Assembly (NCBI RefSeq): GCF_000507145.1
Contig: NZ_AYTO01000028.1
Span: 62,001 to 126,000 of the forward strand
Direction of reading: 5' to 3'
DNA length: 64,000 nt
Source: Bacillus tequilensis KCTC 13622
GTDB taxonomy: Bacteria > Bacillota > Bacilli > Bacillales > Bacillaceae
The notes under the pieces were generated by a model, which searched no databases, was not told the origin of the DNA, and saw only the letters and a list, made by a program, of their open reading frames with translations. This document shows, piece after piece, positions 8,858 through 18,243 of the stretch. The number at the start of each line of letters is the position of its first letter. The stretch's first letter is position 1. A program made the position numbers and the translations under genes.

Positions 8858-9538
8858 TTAAAAGAATTCCCTGAAAAATTCAGGAATGACAACGAACATA
8901 AAGGCAATCGCAAGTCCGATCATAACGCCGAGAACCGCTTTCTTTTTCGGAGATAATCCGCCGCCTGCTGTCTCACTTACCGTTTCAGAATCAGTGACAC
9001 TCGCCGCTTTCAAGTTAAGCTGTGTGTTTTTAAGTTCATACAAAAATCTCTCTTTATCGACTTTGGAATCCTCGCTAACCTTCTCGCCTTCAAGCGCGTC
9101 TATGCTGCGGCGGATGACGGCTTCTCTTTCTGTGTACAGTTTTTGATCGTTTTTGAGAAAGGCTGAGGAAATGGCATTTAGGACGGCTTCCGTTCTATCC
9201 TTATCCTCGTCGCTATAGCTCAAGGTCAGTAAAGATTTAGATTCTGTTTTGATAGTGAGATTTTCTTTGATCTCTGCCAACTCTTCTTCCTTTTCGTCAG
9301 GAAGCGCCTCCTTCAAAAAAGAGTCGCTCTTGAGCAGAAGCGGAATTTCCTCTGTGCTGTTATAAACCGGATGATCATAGCTTCCCACAGCCAAAGTGTC
9401 CTCAGCAGTATAGCTCTGTTGATCAGCAATTTGTGTCGGCAGGATATACCCCGCAGCACCTAATATAATGGGCACTGCTATGATCCAAATGATATTTTTT
9501 TTAATGCGCCGGGCTATTCTTATCAATATATCGTTCAT
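8858..9538 (-). CDS. tuaF: TuaF, Wzz-like chain-length/polymerisation co-factor
   Basis: A 226-residue membrane protein with two terminal membrane helices (about 14-31 and 199-217) flanking a hydrophilic, Glu/Lys-rich region. This is the topology of Wzz/YveK polysaccharide co-polymerases. It probably sets teichuronic acid chain length together with TuaE and TuaB. No catalytic motif is visible and none is expected. Its gene lies between tuaE and tuaG in the same operon. Confidence 0.88.
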   Translation of the reverse strand: MNDILIRIARRIKKNIIWIIAVPIILGAAGYILPTQIADQQSYTAEDTLAVGSYDHPVYNSTEEIPLLLKSDSFLKEALPDEKEEELAEIKENLTIKTESKSLLTLSYSDEDKDRTEAVLNAISSAFLKNDQKLYTEREAVIRRSIDALEGEKVSEDSKVDKERFLYELKNTQLNLKAASVTDSETVSETAGGGLSPKKKAVLGVMIGLAIAFMFVVIPEFFREFF

Positions 9539-9566
9539 ATAAGTCTCCCTGCTTTTTGTAGTCTGT

Positions 9567-11033
9567 TTATCTGTACATCGGTTCAGGCATCTGTCTGGAT
9601 CGCCTTAACACATTCACAGCGGCAATGACGAGCGCCAGGAATACCCAGTGGAAAAATAAATTTGAAACAGAACTTGGGCTGATACTGGATACAAGGAAAC
9701 TGACCAGAGCGGTAATAAGCCCTTCTGTGATCAGTTTTGACTGATTTTCTAATTTTCTTTCATAAAATTTGCAAAGCACCCATATGAGGTAGGCATAAAC
9801 CGTCACATATCCCAGCATGATGAACAAGCCAAAGTTAGCAAGAATTTCGACGAGCCAGTTGTGCACCTCTGCCACATTGTCAGTATCATATAAAGCGTGG
9901 TGCTCAAGATAATAGGATACATTCCCCGCTCCGACTCCGAATCCGTATGAATCAAGGAAAAAATGCCATGCGTTTTTCAGCAGATTGGCACGGGCCACAT
10001 TTGATGGAAGCCTGTCTTGAAATGAATGCAGCGTCTGCGGGGCCAGAAACAGCTCCCAAAGCTTTGAATACATTCTGCTGGCGAAAAGGACGGCAAAAAT
10101 GACAATGCCCGCCGCTGACAGCCAGACGGCCATTTTCTTTAAGATAGGCGGCAATACAATGAAGATATAGACAGCAACACCTGCAAAAATCCCCAGAAGA
10201 CTGGCTCTTGAACCAGTAGCAAAAATTAAATACAACGCGCATAGCGAGAGCACAAGGCCAATCGCCTTAAGGTATCCGTTCTTTATATTTTTGACCATCG
10301 TGATGTAAAAAAAGAAGCTGATCGATAAAAAGGTCGCAAAGTCATTTTGATTAAAAAAGACCGATGTCGGATAATGCTGCTTATATTCCGGCCCGCTGTA
10401 CAGCGTGGAACTCGCAAGATGATGGTGGGTGATATGATTGTAAAAACCAATGACCATAAGGAATACCGTCATCACCAGCCAAATGGAATAAACAATCATC
10501 AGCCGCTCCATTTTTTGCACGTACATGACAATGAGGTAAATGAAGAAGATTCCCATTGCCAATAAGGCCAAGTATTTAAGGCCGGCTGTTACCGACTTGG
10601 CCCACAGCAGAGAAACAAGGCCGTATATAAACCAAAAGGCGAAAAAGAGCAATATCCCTTTCACTTGCAGCCCATTCCATCTTTCAATATGTGTTCGATT
10701 CCGAACCATACCGATCACATGCAGGCACCCAGCTGCAATGAGCAGAAGCCTGTAAAGGAATAAACTGAAAAAACCGAGATGAATGGCGAAAAATGCATTA
10801 TTTAAAAAAGTGCAGGCGATCAACATATAGATGACAGCCATAAAGAGCTGTTCTTTTGTTGTAAATGCAGTGGCAAGCGTCAGCGCAAACAGACCGATTG
10901 CCAACACCGCAAGCAGGGCAGCCATCTGCATGAAACCTATATCTTGACGGATGGCTCCCAGCAATAGGAGAACTCCAAATATAGCTGCGGCCAGTAACGC
11001 AAGCGTGTGGACCGCCGAACGTTTGATACTCAC
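9567..11033 (-). CDS. tuaE: TuaE, putative teichuronic acid polymerase (O-antigen ligase family)
   Basis: A 488-residue, very hydrophobic protein with about 12 predicted membrane segments. A large extracellular loop around 330-390 contains YGFGVGAGNVSYYLEHH, as in Wzy/WaaL-type polymerases and ligases. It probably joins flipped lipid-linked disaccharide units into teichuronic chains at the outer membrane face. It fits between flippase TuaB and chain-length protein TuaF. Confidence 0.9.
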   Translation of the reverse strand: MSIKRSAVHTLALLAAAIFGVLLLLGAIRQDIGFMQMAALLAVLAIGLFALTLATAFTTKEQLFMAVIYMLIACTFLNNAFFAIHLGFFSLFLYRLLLIAAGCLHVIGMVRNRTHIERWNGLQVKGILLFFAFWFIYGLVSLLWAKSVTAGLKYLALLAMGIFFIYLIVMYVQKMERLMIVYSIWLVMTVFLMVIGFYNHITHHHLASSTLYSGPEYKQHYPTSVFFNQNDFATFLSISFFFYITMVKNIKNGYLKAIGLVLSLCALYLIFATGSRASLLGIFAGVAVYIFIVLPPILKKMAVWLSAAGIVIFAVLFASRMYSKLWELFLAPQTLHSFQDRLPSNVARANLLKNAWHFFLDSYGFGVGAGNVSYYLEHHALYDTDNVAEVHNWLVEILANFGLFIMLGYVTVYAYLIWVLCKFYERKLENQSKLITEGLITALVSFLVSSISPSSVSNLFFHWVFLALVIAAVNVLRRSRQMPEPMYR

Positions 11034-11117
11034 ATGTTTAACCCCTTTCCTGATGTTTCAGGAGCCGGCGGCCGAGCCTAGCAGCCAGCAGCTTCAACCA
11101 AGTAACACATTTTCTTT

Positions 11118-12512
11118 TTATAAATTGACGCTCCCCAAGTCTTTAGCCATTTCCTCGAGCGGCAAGCCCGGAAAATACTTGTCAGAAGGTTCCGTTCCCC
11201 GAACAGCAGGACGGCCGATAGAATGGTAAATGTATCCGGCGGCCTGCATCTCTTCAAGTGAAAATAAATTTCTGCCGTCGATGATGATTGGCTGCTTTAG
11301 GAGGGCATTCACTTTTACAAGCTCCATTTTTTTCACTTCCGGCCAATCCGTTAAAATGAGGCATGCATCTGTCTCCTCAATCGCAGCATACACATCTGTG
11401 TAATACTCGGCCTGTTCGCCAAGAATCGCGGAAGCTTCAGGGATAGCAATCGGATCGTACGCTTTTACATGTGCGCCCAGCTGATGCAGCATCGGGATAA
11501 TATCAAGAGCTGGAGCGGACCTCACATCGTTTGTATTTGGCTTGAAGGCCAATCCGAGAACGGAAATCGTTCTTCCTTTGATGCTCCCCATCACAGTTAA
11601 GAGCTTATCTACAATGTGGACGCGCTGCTTTTCGTTCGTTTCAATGACAGCCTCGATAAGCTTAAACGGGTATCCGGCTGATTTTGCGATGTGAAGCAGC
11701 GCGGTCGTATCCTTTGGGAAACAAGATCCGCCAAACCCAATACCCGCTTTCAGAAACTTTCTGCCGATACGGCTGTCTAGCCCAACGCCATCAGCAACTT
11801 TTGAAACGTCTGCGCCGACTCGCTCACAAATGTTTGCAATATCGTTAATAAAAGAAATCTTTGTCGCCAGAAACGCATTCGCGGCGTATTTAATCATTTC
11901 TGCACTTTCTACGTTTGTTTTAATGACAGGAGCGCGGAAAGGCTGATGCAGATCCTCAATGATGGCGGCGGCCTTATGGCTTGTTGAGCCAATCACAGCA
12001 CGCTCCATATTCATCGTGTCATGAATCGCTGAGCCTTCCCGAAGGAATTCAGGGTTAGACACAACATCAAATGAGTATCTTCCCTTTGAGGCTTTTTGAA
12101 CGATAGATTGAACCAGTTTCCCTGTTCCGACTGGGACTGTGCTTTTATTTACGATCACTTTGTAGCCGTTAAGATGCTCGCCGATCGTTTTCGCCGCTGA
12201 TTTCACGTACGTTAAATCAGCTTCACCTGTTTTGGACATCGGCGTTCCGACTGCAATATAAATAATGTCTGACGCCCGAATAGCGGACGGAATGTCGTTA
12301 GTAAAGGACAGACGCTGATCGAGCACATTTTTTTCAACTAAGTCTGCAAGCCCTGGCTCATATATGGGGATTACCCCATTTTTCAGGCTTCTGATTTTTG
12401 ATTCATCGATATCACAGCAAACCACTTTATTGCCGATCTCCGCAAAGCAAGTGCCTGACACGAGTCCTACATAACCTGTTCCAATGACAGCTATTTTTTT
12501 CACAGCGCTCAT
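11118..12512 (-). CDS. tuaD: TuaD, UDP-glucose 6-dehydrogenase
   Basis: Oxidises UDP-glucose (from GtaB) to UDP-glucuronate with two NAD+, giving the GlcUA of teichuronic acid. It has the N-terminal Rossmann motif AVIGTGYVGLVSG, the conserved NKSTVPVGTGK and NPEFLREGSA, and the active-site Cys in GFGGSCFPKDT near residue 260. A C-terminal UDP-binding domain holds VLGLAFKPNTNDVRSAP. The frame gives 464 residues from ATG 12512, directly after GAGGG. A GTG three codons in (12503) has better spacing and gives the 461 residues I recall for strain 168. The actual start is undecided. Confidence 0.95.
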   Translation of the reverse strand: MSAVKKIAVIGTGYVGLVSGTCFAEIGNKVVCCDIDESKIRSLKNGVIPIYEPGLADLVEKNVLDQRLSFTNDIPSAIRASDIIYIAVGTPMSKTGEADLTYVKSAAKTIGEHLNGYKVIVNKSTVPVGTGKLVQSIVQKASKGRYSFDVVSNPEFLREGSAIHDTMNMERAVIGSTSHKAAAIIEDLHQPFRAPVIKTNVESAEMIKYAANAFLATKISFINDIANICERVGADVSKVADGVGLDSRIGRKFLKAGIGFGGSCFPKDTTALLHIAKSAGYPFKLIEAVIETNEKQRVHIVDKLLTVMGSIKGRTISVLGLAFKPNTNDVRSAPALDIIPMLHQLGAHVKAYDPIAIPEASAILGEQAEYYTDVYAAIEETDACLILTDWPEVKKMELVKVNALLKQPIIIDGRNLFSLEEMQAAGYIYHSIGRPAVRGTEPSDKYFPGLPLEEMAKDLGSVNL

Positions 12513-12564
12513 CCCTCTCCTGTAAAATGAACTTCTTATTTATATTGGTCGCAGTTTCTTCCGA

Positions 12565-13734
12565 TTAAACGGTCGTTTTCATGACCGTCTGATACTGATC
12601 ATGCAGGATCTTGGCATTTCTTCCGGCATCGAATTGAGCCTGCACGATTCTATACAAATCATCTGCTACTTCCGGTTTCCATATTTGCTCATGTTCGTAC
12701 AGAGTGATCGCTTCTGCCAAGGCTTGAGCGGATTTCGGTTTTATCAGCAGATGCCGGTGCTTTCCGAATAGCGATGCCACACCGCCAACATTTGTGCAGA
12801 TGACAGGAACCTTTAAGGCCAGCGCCTCAATCACGACAGTCGGCATCCCCTCACTGTAAGAAGGAAGCACGAACATGTCTGCCGCAAGTAAAAAGTCTCT
12901 TACCATATGATTGGGCACTTGGCCTGTGACGATATGTCCTTTCTGAATCAGCATTGATTTCGCAGGACCATCCCCGACAAAGACTGCCTTAGGAGGTGCC
13001 TTCAGCGATTCGATGGCCTCAGACAGTTCAAAAATGCCTTTCTCCCTGACGAGCCGCCCCACGTAGACCGCCAGACGCTGATCGAGCGGAAGCCCGAGTT
13101 TTTTTCTGATTTCTTCTTTTGTCTGCTCATTCTCCTGAAAACGGCTGAGCTGTATACCGATTGGCAAAACCGAGCTGTCAAAGCCGGAAAGCTTTTTGGT
13201 TTCTTCCTGAAGCTTGCGGCTGACTGCTAAAACGGCTGACGCGGAACCTACCGCACGATTGAAAGCTTTAAACGCCCCTTTACTGTAATGCGGATAGACA
13301 TTCACATCACTGCCGTGCAAGGTCAGGACATAAGGAATACGTTCTGACTCCGATACAACTGCTGCGGCTCCGCCCGATGGCATAGCAAAATGCGCATGAA
13401 TCAGATTCGGGTGTAAGTCGCGGTGTTTCATCGTTTTTAAAATCGATGATGCGATTCTCCGGTGAGGCTGCGCCCACTTCAGCTGTCCGGGAACGGCCCG
13501 ATAGAATGGCCGGTATACCGGTATCCCCTTCCTCATCTCGTACTCCGGTCTGGCATCCTTTTTTCGATATGCCTTTTTCAGCATGCGGACAGGAGCTGAA
13601 TGAAAAGGCCTTGGGCATATCACGGTGATATCCAGCCCGAGTTTTTGCAGCTCTTGCACCTGTGTCTCATGAAACACACCTTCACCGGGTTTTAGACTGC
13701 TCGGATATACGCTTGTGATCCACAAAATCTTCAT
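12565..13734 (-). CDS. tuaC: TuaC, teichuronic acid GT4 glycosyltransferase
   Basis: A 389-residue GT-B glycosyltransferase. The GT4 catalytic E-x7-E motif lies in SEGMPTVVIEALAL, and VYVGRLVREKGI marks the start of the donor domain. An N-terminal LPS-like acceptor region (HAHFAMPSGG, LTLHGSDVNVYP) is present. The open frame continues 24 codons upstream. However, the ATG at 13734 overlaps the tuaB stop (ATGA) and gives the family N-terminus MKILWITSVYPS, so I use it. Translation is coupled to tuaB. Confidence 0.93.
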   Translation of the reverse strand: MKILWITSVYPSSLKPGEGVFHETQVQELQKLGLDITVICPRPFHSAPVRMLKKAYRKKDARPEYEMRKGIPVYRPFYRAVPGQLKWAQPHRRIASSILKTMKHRDLHPNLIHAHFAMPSGGAAAVVSESERIPYVLTLHGSDVNVYPHYSKGAFKAFNRAVGSASAVLAVSRKLQEETKKLSGFDSSVLPIGIQLSRFQENEQTKEEIRKKLGLPLDQRLAVYVGRLVREKGIFELSEAIESLKAPPKAVFVGDGPAKSMLIQKGHIVTGQVPNHMVRDFLLAADMFVLPSYSEGMPTVVIEALALKVPVICTNVGGVASLFGKHRHLLIKPKSAQALAEAITLYEHEQIWKPEVADDLYRIVQAQFDAGRNAKILHDQYQTVMKTTV

Positions 13735-15182
13735 GACAAACGCCCTTTTCTTAGTAGTTTGCTTTTCGTTTGAGGGTACGCTTTTACCAACAGAAAGAGA
13801 TAACACAGCGCCCCGGCCGCCACTGAAATGGCCAGCCGCATTTCTGCCTGCAGACTAAAGTGTTCTGTACCTAGGCTTACACCAAACGCGATGACGGCCA
13901 TCACGGCTGTGATCAGAAACGGCTTCATAATCGACTGGAAATAAGCCGAAAGATGAAGCTTGATGACATATGCCAGAAGCCAGCGCCCAATCAGGAAATT
14001 GAAAACGCTGATGACGGCATATACCCATGCGACTGTCAGCAGGCTTCCCGTTTGAACCGCTGCAAACAGTGACAATCCGTACAGCAGCAGCACACCGGAA
14101 TCCCAATAAAATGCTAAGTCCGCTCTTCCTTTAGCAAGAAGCACAGAGCCATTTGGATTCATGAGCACTCTTAGTATCCCGACAATGGCCAAAACATTTA
14201 GGACCGGGACAGCAGCAAGCCATTTTTCCCCGAAAACCGCTGTGATAAAGGCGTCTGACACAGATACGAGACCGATTAACAGCGGAAACGAGACAAGCGC
14301 AAGCATTTTTGTCATATTCAGAAAGCCTTCTCTGATCGCGCTGTTTTCATATTTGTTTTTTGCGAAAACAGGGAACGCCACCCGTGTCACAATCGGATTG
14401 ATCTTCAAAACCGGAATGGTGACAATCTGGTAAGCAAGGTTATAAATCCCCAATGCTTCAGCACCGATAAACCGGCCGATCAAAATCATATCGATATTCG
14501 CTCCCAGCCTGTTCACAAGACGGGATGAAAGCTGAAAGGCACCAAAGGAAAAGAACTCCTTCATTCCCCTCAAATCAAAAACAAACACGGGGCGCCATTT
14601 TTTCCGGTATACGGCCCAATACAAAATCCCTTTACTGGACTGCAGCAGCACTTGAGAAATGACGTACGCCAAAATCGCATCCATCATAAAAACCGCTATT
14701 GCTAAATATCCGAATGACAATGCATTTGAAAAAATCTCAATTTTGCTTAACGTATTAAAATGCAGCTGCTTTTGCAGCATATACTGATATTGCTGTCCGA
14801 TTGGTGCGATCAAAAACATAATTGCTAAAATCCGAATCAGAAACACCAGCTCTTCCCTTTGATAAAATCCCGCAATAAAGGGACTGCTCACATATAAAAG
14901 AACAAACAGCAAAACGCCGGTCATGATATTAAGCCAATACAATGTTGACAGCTGGCGCTCCGTCGCGTCATCTCTCTGAATTAACGCTGCGCCAAAGCCC
15001 ATATCAAGCACAATCTGGGCGAATACTGTAACGGTCGTGATCATGCCGACGAGCCCAAATTCAGTTAAGGTCATCATATTTCCTAGCAAAGCAAACTGAA
15101 CGATTTGTATGATCGTAATACACATGGTTGAAATACTTGTCCACTTTGCGCCGCTCATGATTTGTTTTGTAATACTTGGCAT
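13731..15182 (-). CDS. tuaB: TuaB, teichuronic acid repeat flippase (Wzx/MOP family)
   Basis: A 483-residue polytopic protein with about 12-14 membrane segments. It is of the polysaccharide transport/MurJ-like MOP superfamily and is expected to move lipid-linked teichuronic repeats across the membrane. Two adjacent ATG codons exist (15185 and 15182). The second is better spaced from AGGG and gives the length I recall from 168. The last codons overlap the tuaC start. The hydrophobic pattern and operon position support the call; there are no catalytic motifs. Confidence 0.92.
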   Translation of the reverse strand: MPSITKQIMSGAKWTSISTMCITIIQIVQFALLGNMMTLTEFGLVGMITTVTVFAQIVLDMGFGAALIQRDDATERQLSTLYWLNIMTGVLLFVLLYVSSPFIAGFYQREELVFLIRILAIMFLIAPIGQQYQYMLQKQLHFNTLSKIEIFSNALSFGYLAIAVFMMDAILAYVISQVLLQSSKGILYWAVYRKKWRPVFVFDLRGMKEFFSFGAFQLSSRLVNRLGANIDMILIGRFIGAEALGIYNLAYQIVTIPVLKINPIVTRVAFPVFAKNKYENSAIREGFLNMTKMLALVSFPLLIGLVSVSDAFITAVFGEKWLAAVPVLNVLAIVGILRVLMNPNGSVLLAKGRADLAFYWDSGVLLLYGLSLFAAVQTGSLLTVAWVYAVISVFNFLIGRWLLAYVIKLHLSAYFQSIMKPFLITAVMAVIAFGVSLGTEHFSLQAEMRLAISVAAGALCYLFLLVKAYPQTKSKLLRKGRLS

Positions 15183-15237
15183 CATATTCCCTACTTCTTT
15201 TTAAGCTCAGACAGATGGCAAATGCAGGAATCCCATT

Positions 15238-15897
15238 TTATCTCGCACCATCACCTGTCCAGACAACTTTACAAGTTTTTAACATAATTTTAAATTCTAA
15301 AGTGAAAGTCAGATTGCGAATGTAATATAAATCAAATATCAGCTTTTCCTTCGGCGTCATATCGTAACCGCCGTTCACCTGAGCCCAGCCGCTCAATCCC
15401 GGTTTAACAGCCAGACGCTGTGCAAAGCCTGGAATCTCATTCTGGAATTTTTCCGTAAACACTGGACGTTCCGGACGCGGGCCAATCATACTCATATCGC
15501 CTTTCAGCACATTAAAAAGCTGAGGAAGCTCGTCAATTCTCGTTCTTCTGATAAAAGCTCCGATCCTTGTCACCCGCGGATCTTGCTTCTGCGCCCAAAC
15601 CGCACCAGACTTCTCGGCATCTATTTTCATGGAACGGAGCTTATAAAGCCTAAATGGTTTCCCGCCTTTCCCTACGCGTTCCTGCGTATATATGGCAGGT
15701 CCCGGCGTCTCCAAACAAATCAATATTGAAAATACCGCAATCATTGGCAGCGCAACCGCCAATCCAATGAGCACAAAACAAATATCCATTACGCGCTTTA
15801 CTGCTAAATAACGAGCCGTCCTTTCAGATAATGTTAAAGAATGTATTGGCTGAACTGAGAATTCACGGCTCACATTCATGCTTTTCTCTGCACTCAC
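15238..15897 (-). CDS. tuaA: TuaA, undecaprenyl-phosphate sugar-1-phosphate transferase
   Basis: About 219 residues, of the bacterial sugar transferase (WbaP/PglC) family. It starts the teichuronic repeat by placing a sugar-1-phosphate on undecaprenyl phosphate. There is one N-terminal membrane helix/re-entrant segment (after KRVMDICFVLIG), then the family motifs QERVGKGGKPF, KLRSMK, RTRIDELPQLFNVLKGDMSMIGPRPE and VKPGLSGWAQVNG. A GTG at 15912 has no ribosome site. GTG 15897 has GAGGTG (15910-15905) seven bases upstream, so I start there. It is the first gene of the operon, behind the PhoP-box array at 15964-16001. Confidence 0.92.
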   Translation of the reverse strand: MSAEKSMNVSREFSVQPIHSLTLSERTARYLAVKRVMDICFVLIGLAVALPMIAVFSILICLETPGPAIYTQERVGKGGKPFRLYKLRSMKIDAEKSGAVWAQKQDPRVTRIGAFIRRTRIDELPQLFNVLKGDMSMIGPRPERPVFTEKFQNEIPGFAQRLAVKPGLSGWAQVNGGYDMTPKEKLIFDLYYIRNLTFTLEFKIMLKTCKVVWTGDGAR

Positions 15898-15963
15898 TGA
15901 CACACACCTCACGATTTGTTTGGGATGTTATGATGACCTATGCCAGTCAGTTTAGCAGACAGA

Positions 15964-16001
15964 TATTAATTGGATGTAAATGGTATGTTAAGAAGTGTGA
16001 A
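15964..16001 (-). promoter_or_regulatory. PhoP-box array of the tua promoter
   Basis: Read on the minus strand there are four direct hexamers, TTCACA, TTAACA, TTTACA and TTAATA. They sit at 16001-15996, 15991-15986, 15980-15975 and 15969-15964, repeating every 10-11 bases. This is the TT(A/T/C)ACA architecture of B. subtilis PhoP sites. A possible -10 (TAAACT, 15954-15949) lies just downstream, which suits PhoP-activated transcription of tuaA under phosphate starvation, as known in strain 168. Confidence 0.8.
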
Positions 16002-16081
16002 TTTGTTATTTTTTCTGACATTTAATCGTAAACTTTTTATTGTTTTAGACAATTTTTTCAAAAAGTAAGCATATTGCATAA

Positions 16082-16119
16082 AAAAAGAGACAAACCATTT
16101 TACAGATTTGTCTCTTTTT
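16082..16119 (-). terminator. Terminator after the first TarS-like gene
   Basis: Thirteen-base stem AAAAAGAGACAAA (16082-16094) with TTTGTCTCTTTTT (16107-16119). Symmetric A and T flanks mean it could act in both directions. It separates this gene from the tua promoter. Confidence 0.85.
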
Positions 16120-16130
16120 GCTGCAAAGCA

Positions 16131-18035
16131 TTAATATTGAAAATAAAATTTTGATTTAGAGGTTAACAGCTTGTACTGAACCTCAACCCTTTTACTAAAA
16201 AATAACATGGATTTTCGTTCAATGCTCTTTGTGTCCAAAACAATTACTTGGTTATCCTCTTTAGCGCTGATTTTATTTTGAGAAGTATTTATCGCAAATT
16301 CGATTAATCGCTCTTTCTTTACATGAGCCAGCTGGTCAAGCAAACTCTCAACATTTACCGTCAATTTCGTACAGTTAGGCTCTAAATCAATGCGTTTAAC
16401 TGGTAATGTGATTTCAGACTGTCCGGTATTCACAATGATTTTTGAATGATTCGGCAAACAGATTTGCTTATCTTTAAAGTTAAATGATAAATCTTTTGAT
16501 TCTGTTTCGTAAGAAAGTTCAGCTTCTGTATATGCATGCTTCTTGATATCAATCGAAAGATTATCATAGTTCATTGTGAAGTATGGTCTGGCGCTGTAGA
16601 CAAACAAAGCGTTATGACCTAAATACATTGTTTTCGTTGAATACTTGTACGCGGCACGCTTGTTTCCGATTCGCGCCCTTAATTTGTAGCCGTCTAATGA
16701 TGATTCAATAAAGAAATCCCAAACGCCTAAATCTTCCGCTGCAGAAGCAAGCTCATCAAACTTACACTCAAATGTAAATGTTGAATTTTCAAATGATGCC
16801 GGCGAAATGTACTTTTCCGCCTTTGTATCGCGATGAACAAATACCCCTGTCAGAGATTGATTTTTATTCATTTCATCATCCAGCAATTTGTGTTTAATGG
16901 TTCCTTGAATGCTGAGGCTGCGATCGTTAAATTCAATATTCTGCAGATAATGTTCAAGCTTGTTTTTATAATTTACCTTTAGCAGATCTTCAGAGATGGA
17001 ATACTTCTCTAAGCTCGGATAACGTGCAATGATATTCCCATTATGCACAGTACAGAACTTTTTCATGTCCTGTTCCTCTCGTTCATACTGGGTTAATCCT
17101 TGCAAATCATTATTCCGTATAAACAGCAGCCGCAATTTGATATGCGGAAGCAAGAATTGATCCGCCTCTTCAGGCACCGCATGAATAAACGATGACAAAT
17201 ATTTAAACCATTCAGCTCTTTCTTCATCGGTTTTCATTTTAATTGTGATATTTTTTGTCCGAGAAAAATCAAAATGCCTATTTAAAAATACGGCCATCAG
17301 CTTAATTTTTCTGGCTTCTTCAAGGTCACTTGCCTTGATGGCAGAAATAATATCTTCCATTGCGCCATAAAAGTTCTCTGGTGGAACATAAGCAACACTC
17401 ATATGTTCACCGTCTCTTTTGACCAAATAGTAATAATCATAGTCAGCTGAAACAGAAATCTTCTTTGCTTTCAAATAAGCGTTCATTGTGAAGACTTGAT
17501 CTTCCGCCGCTTTTATGTGAGTTGGGAAGGTGATTTGGTTTTCTTTTAAAAGTGAGGCTTTAAACAGTTTTTGAGGTCCCAAAGTAAAAACAATTTTGGA
17601 ATCAACCAAATCAACATCAGGATTTGTTTCCTTAAACATTGATTTGGGAACACCCCTGCCGTTTATCCCTTTTAACTTTCCTAAAGTAATATCTGATTCA
17701 TTCTCTTTTGAGAAATTGTACCACCTTAGCAATGCTTCATTGCCTAGGTAGTCATCGGAATCAACAAATAGAATGTATTCACCCTTGGCAATTTTAATTG
17801 CATCATTTCGCGGAGCACCTGGACCGCCTGAATTAACCGTTCTTTCAATAACAACAATATTTTCATATTTCTCTTTATATTGATTCAAAATGTCTAAAGA
17901 TGAATCCGTAGACTTATCATCTACACAAATAATCTCATAATCCTTTTTTGGCATCGTTTGATTAACTAAACTGTCAAGACACTCGGAAATAAGATCTTCT
18001 GAATTATATACAGGGATAACAATGCTTATCTTCAT
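16131..18035 (-). CDS. TarS-like GT2 glycosyltransferase with C-terminal beta domains (copy 1)
   Basis: A 634-residue protein closely resembling S. aureus TarS, the beta-GlcNAc transferase of poly(ribitol-phosphate) WTA. The N-terminal GT-A domain (about 1-320) has IPVYNSEDLI, VNSGGPGAPRN, metal site D92-S-D94-D95, a likely catalytic E178-D179 in AAEDQVF, and His211 in DGEHMS. The C-terminal 250 residues are beta-rich and contain the GVWDFFIESSLDGYKLRARIGN module, matching the trimerising region of TarS. It is paralogous to the 24663-26567 protein along its full length. In W23 the ribitol chain carries beta-glucose (TarQ), so this is a candidate ribitol glucosyltransferase. It stands alone between the tua and lyt operons with its own promoter and terminator. 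Which of the two copies is TarQ cannot be told from sequence. Confidence 0.82.
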   Translation of the reverse strand: MKISIVIPVYNSEDLISECLDSLVNQTMPKKDYEIICVDDKSTDSSLDILNQYKEKYENIVVIERTVNSGGPGAPRNDAIKIAKGEYILFVDSDDYLGNEALLRWYNFSKENESDITLGKLKGINGRGVPKSMFKETNPDVDLVDSKIVFTLGPQKLFKASLLKENQITFPTHIKAAEDQVFTMNAYLKAKKISVSADYDYYYLVKRDGEHMSVAYVPPENFYGAMEDIISAIKASDLEEARKIKLMAVFLNRHFDFSRTKNITIKMKTDEERAEWFKYLSSFIHAVPEEADQFLLPHIKLRLLFIRNNDLQGLTQYEREEQDMKKFCTVHNGNIIARYPSLEKYSISEDLLKVNYKNKLEHYLQNIEFNDRSLSIQGTIKHKLLDDEMNKNQSLTGVFVHRDTKAEKYISPASFENSTFTFECKFDELASAAEDLGVWDFFIESSLDGYKLRARIGNKRAAYKYSTKTMYLGHNALFVYSARPYFTMNYDNLSIDIKKHAYTEAELSYETESKDLSFNFKDKQICLPNHSKIIVNTGQSEITLPVKRIDLEPNCTKLTVNVESLLDQLAHVKKERLIEFAINTSQNKISAKEDNQVIVLDTKSIERKSMLFFSKRVEVQYKLLTSKSKFYFQY

Positions 18036-18079
18036 CGATTACCTCACTACCCTAATGGATCGTTATATTTTGTCTGATC

Positions 18080-18088
18080 ATTATATCA
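18080..18088 (-). promoter_or_regulatory. Extended -10 promoter element of the first TarS-like gene
   Basis: Minus-strand TGATATAAT (18088-18080), a consensus extended -10. A TTGACA lies only 11 bases upstream (18102-18097), too close to serve as its -35. Confidence 0.5.
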
Positions 18089-18173
18089 AAAACATCTGTC
18101 AATAAGAATAGACCTAACCTTAAATTTTGCTGAATTTTTACATAGCATGTATAAATATTTCTCATTTTACTGT

Positions 18174-18218
18174 ATAAAAAAGCTTGCCGACAATTCCTAA
18201 TGGGTTCTGCCGGCAAGC
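18174..18218 (-). terminator. Terminator of lytABC
   Basis: GCTTGCCG (minus strand, 18218-18211) pairs with CGGCAAGC (18189-18182), then a T-rich run over 18181-18174. Confidence 0.85.
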
Positions 18219-18243
18219 CGCTATTAACGATACTCATTTCTTC

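Noticed and set aside
18080..18102. TTGACA/TATAAT pair upstream of the first TarS-like gene
   Set aside because: The spacer is only 11 bases, so the two cannot form one sigma-A promoter; only the extended -10 is kept.
18052..18237. Possible 61-codon minus-strand gene downstream of lytC
   Set aside because: It overlaps the lytABC terminator and the promoter of the next gene, with no ribosome site.
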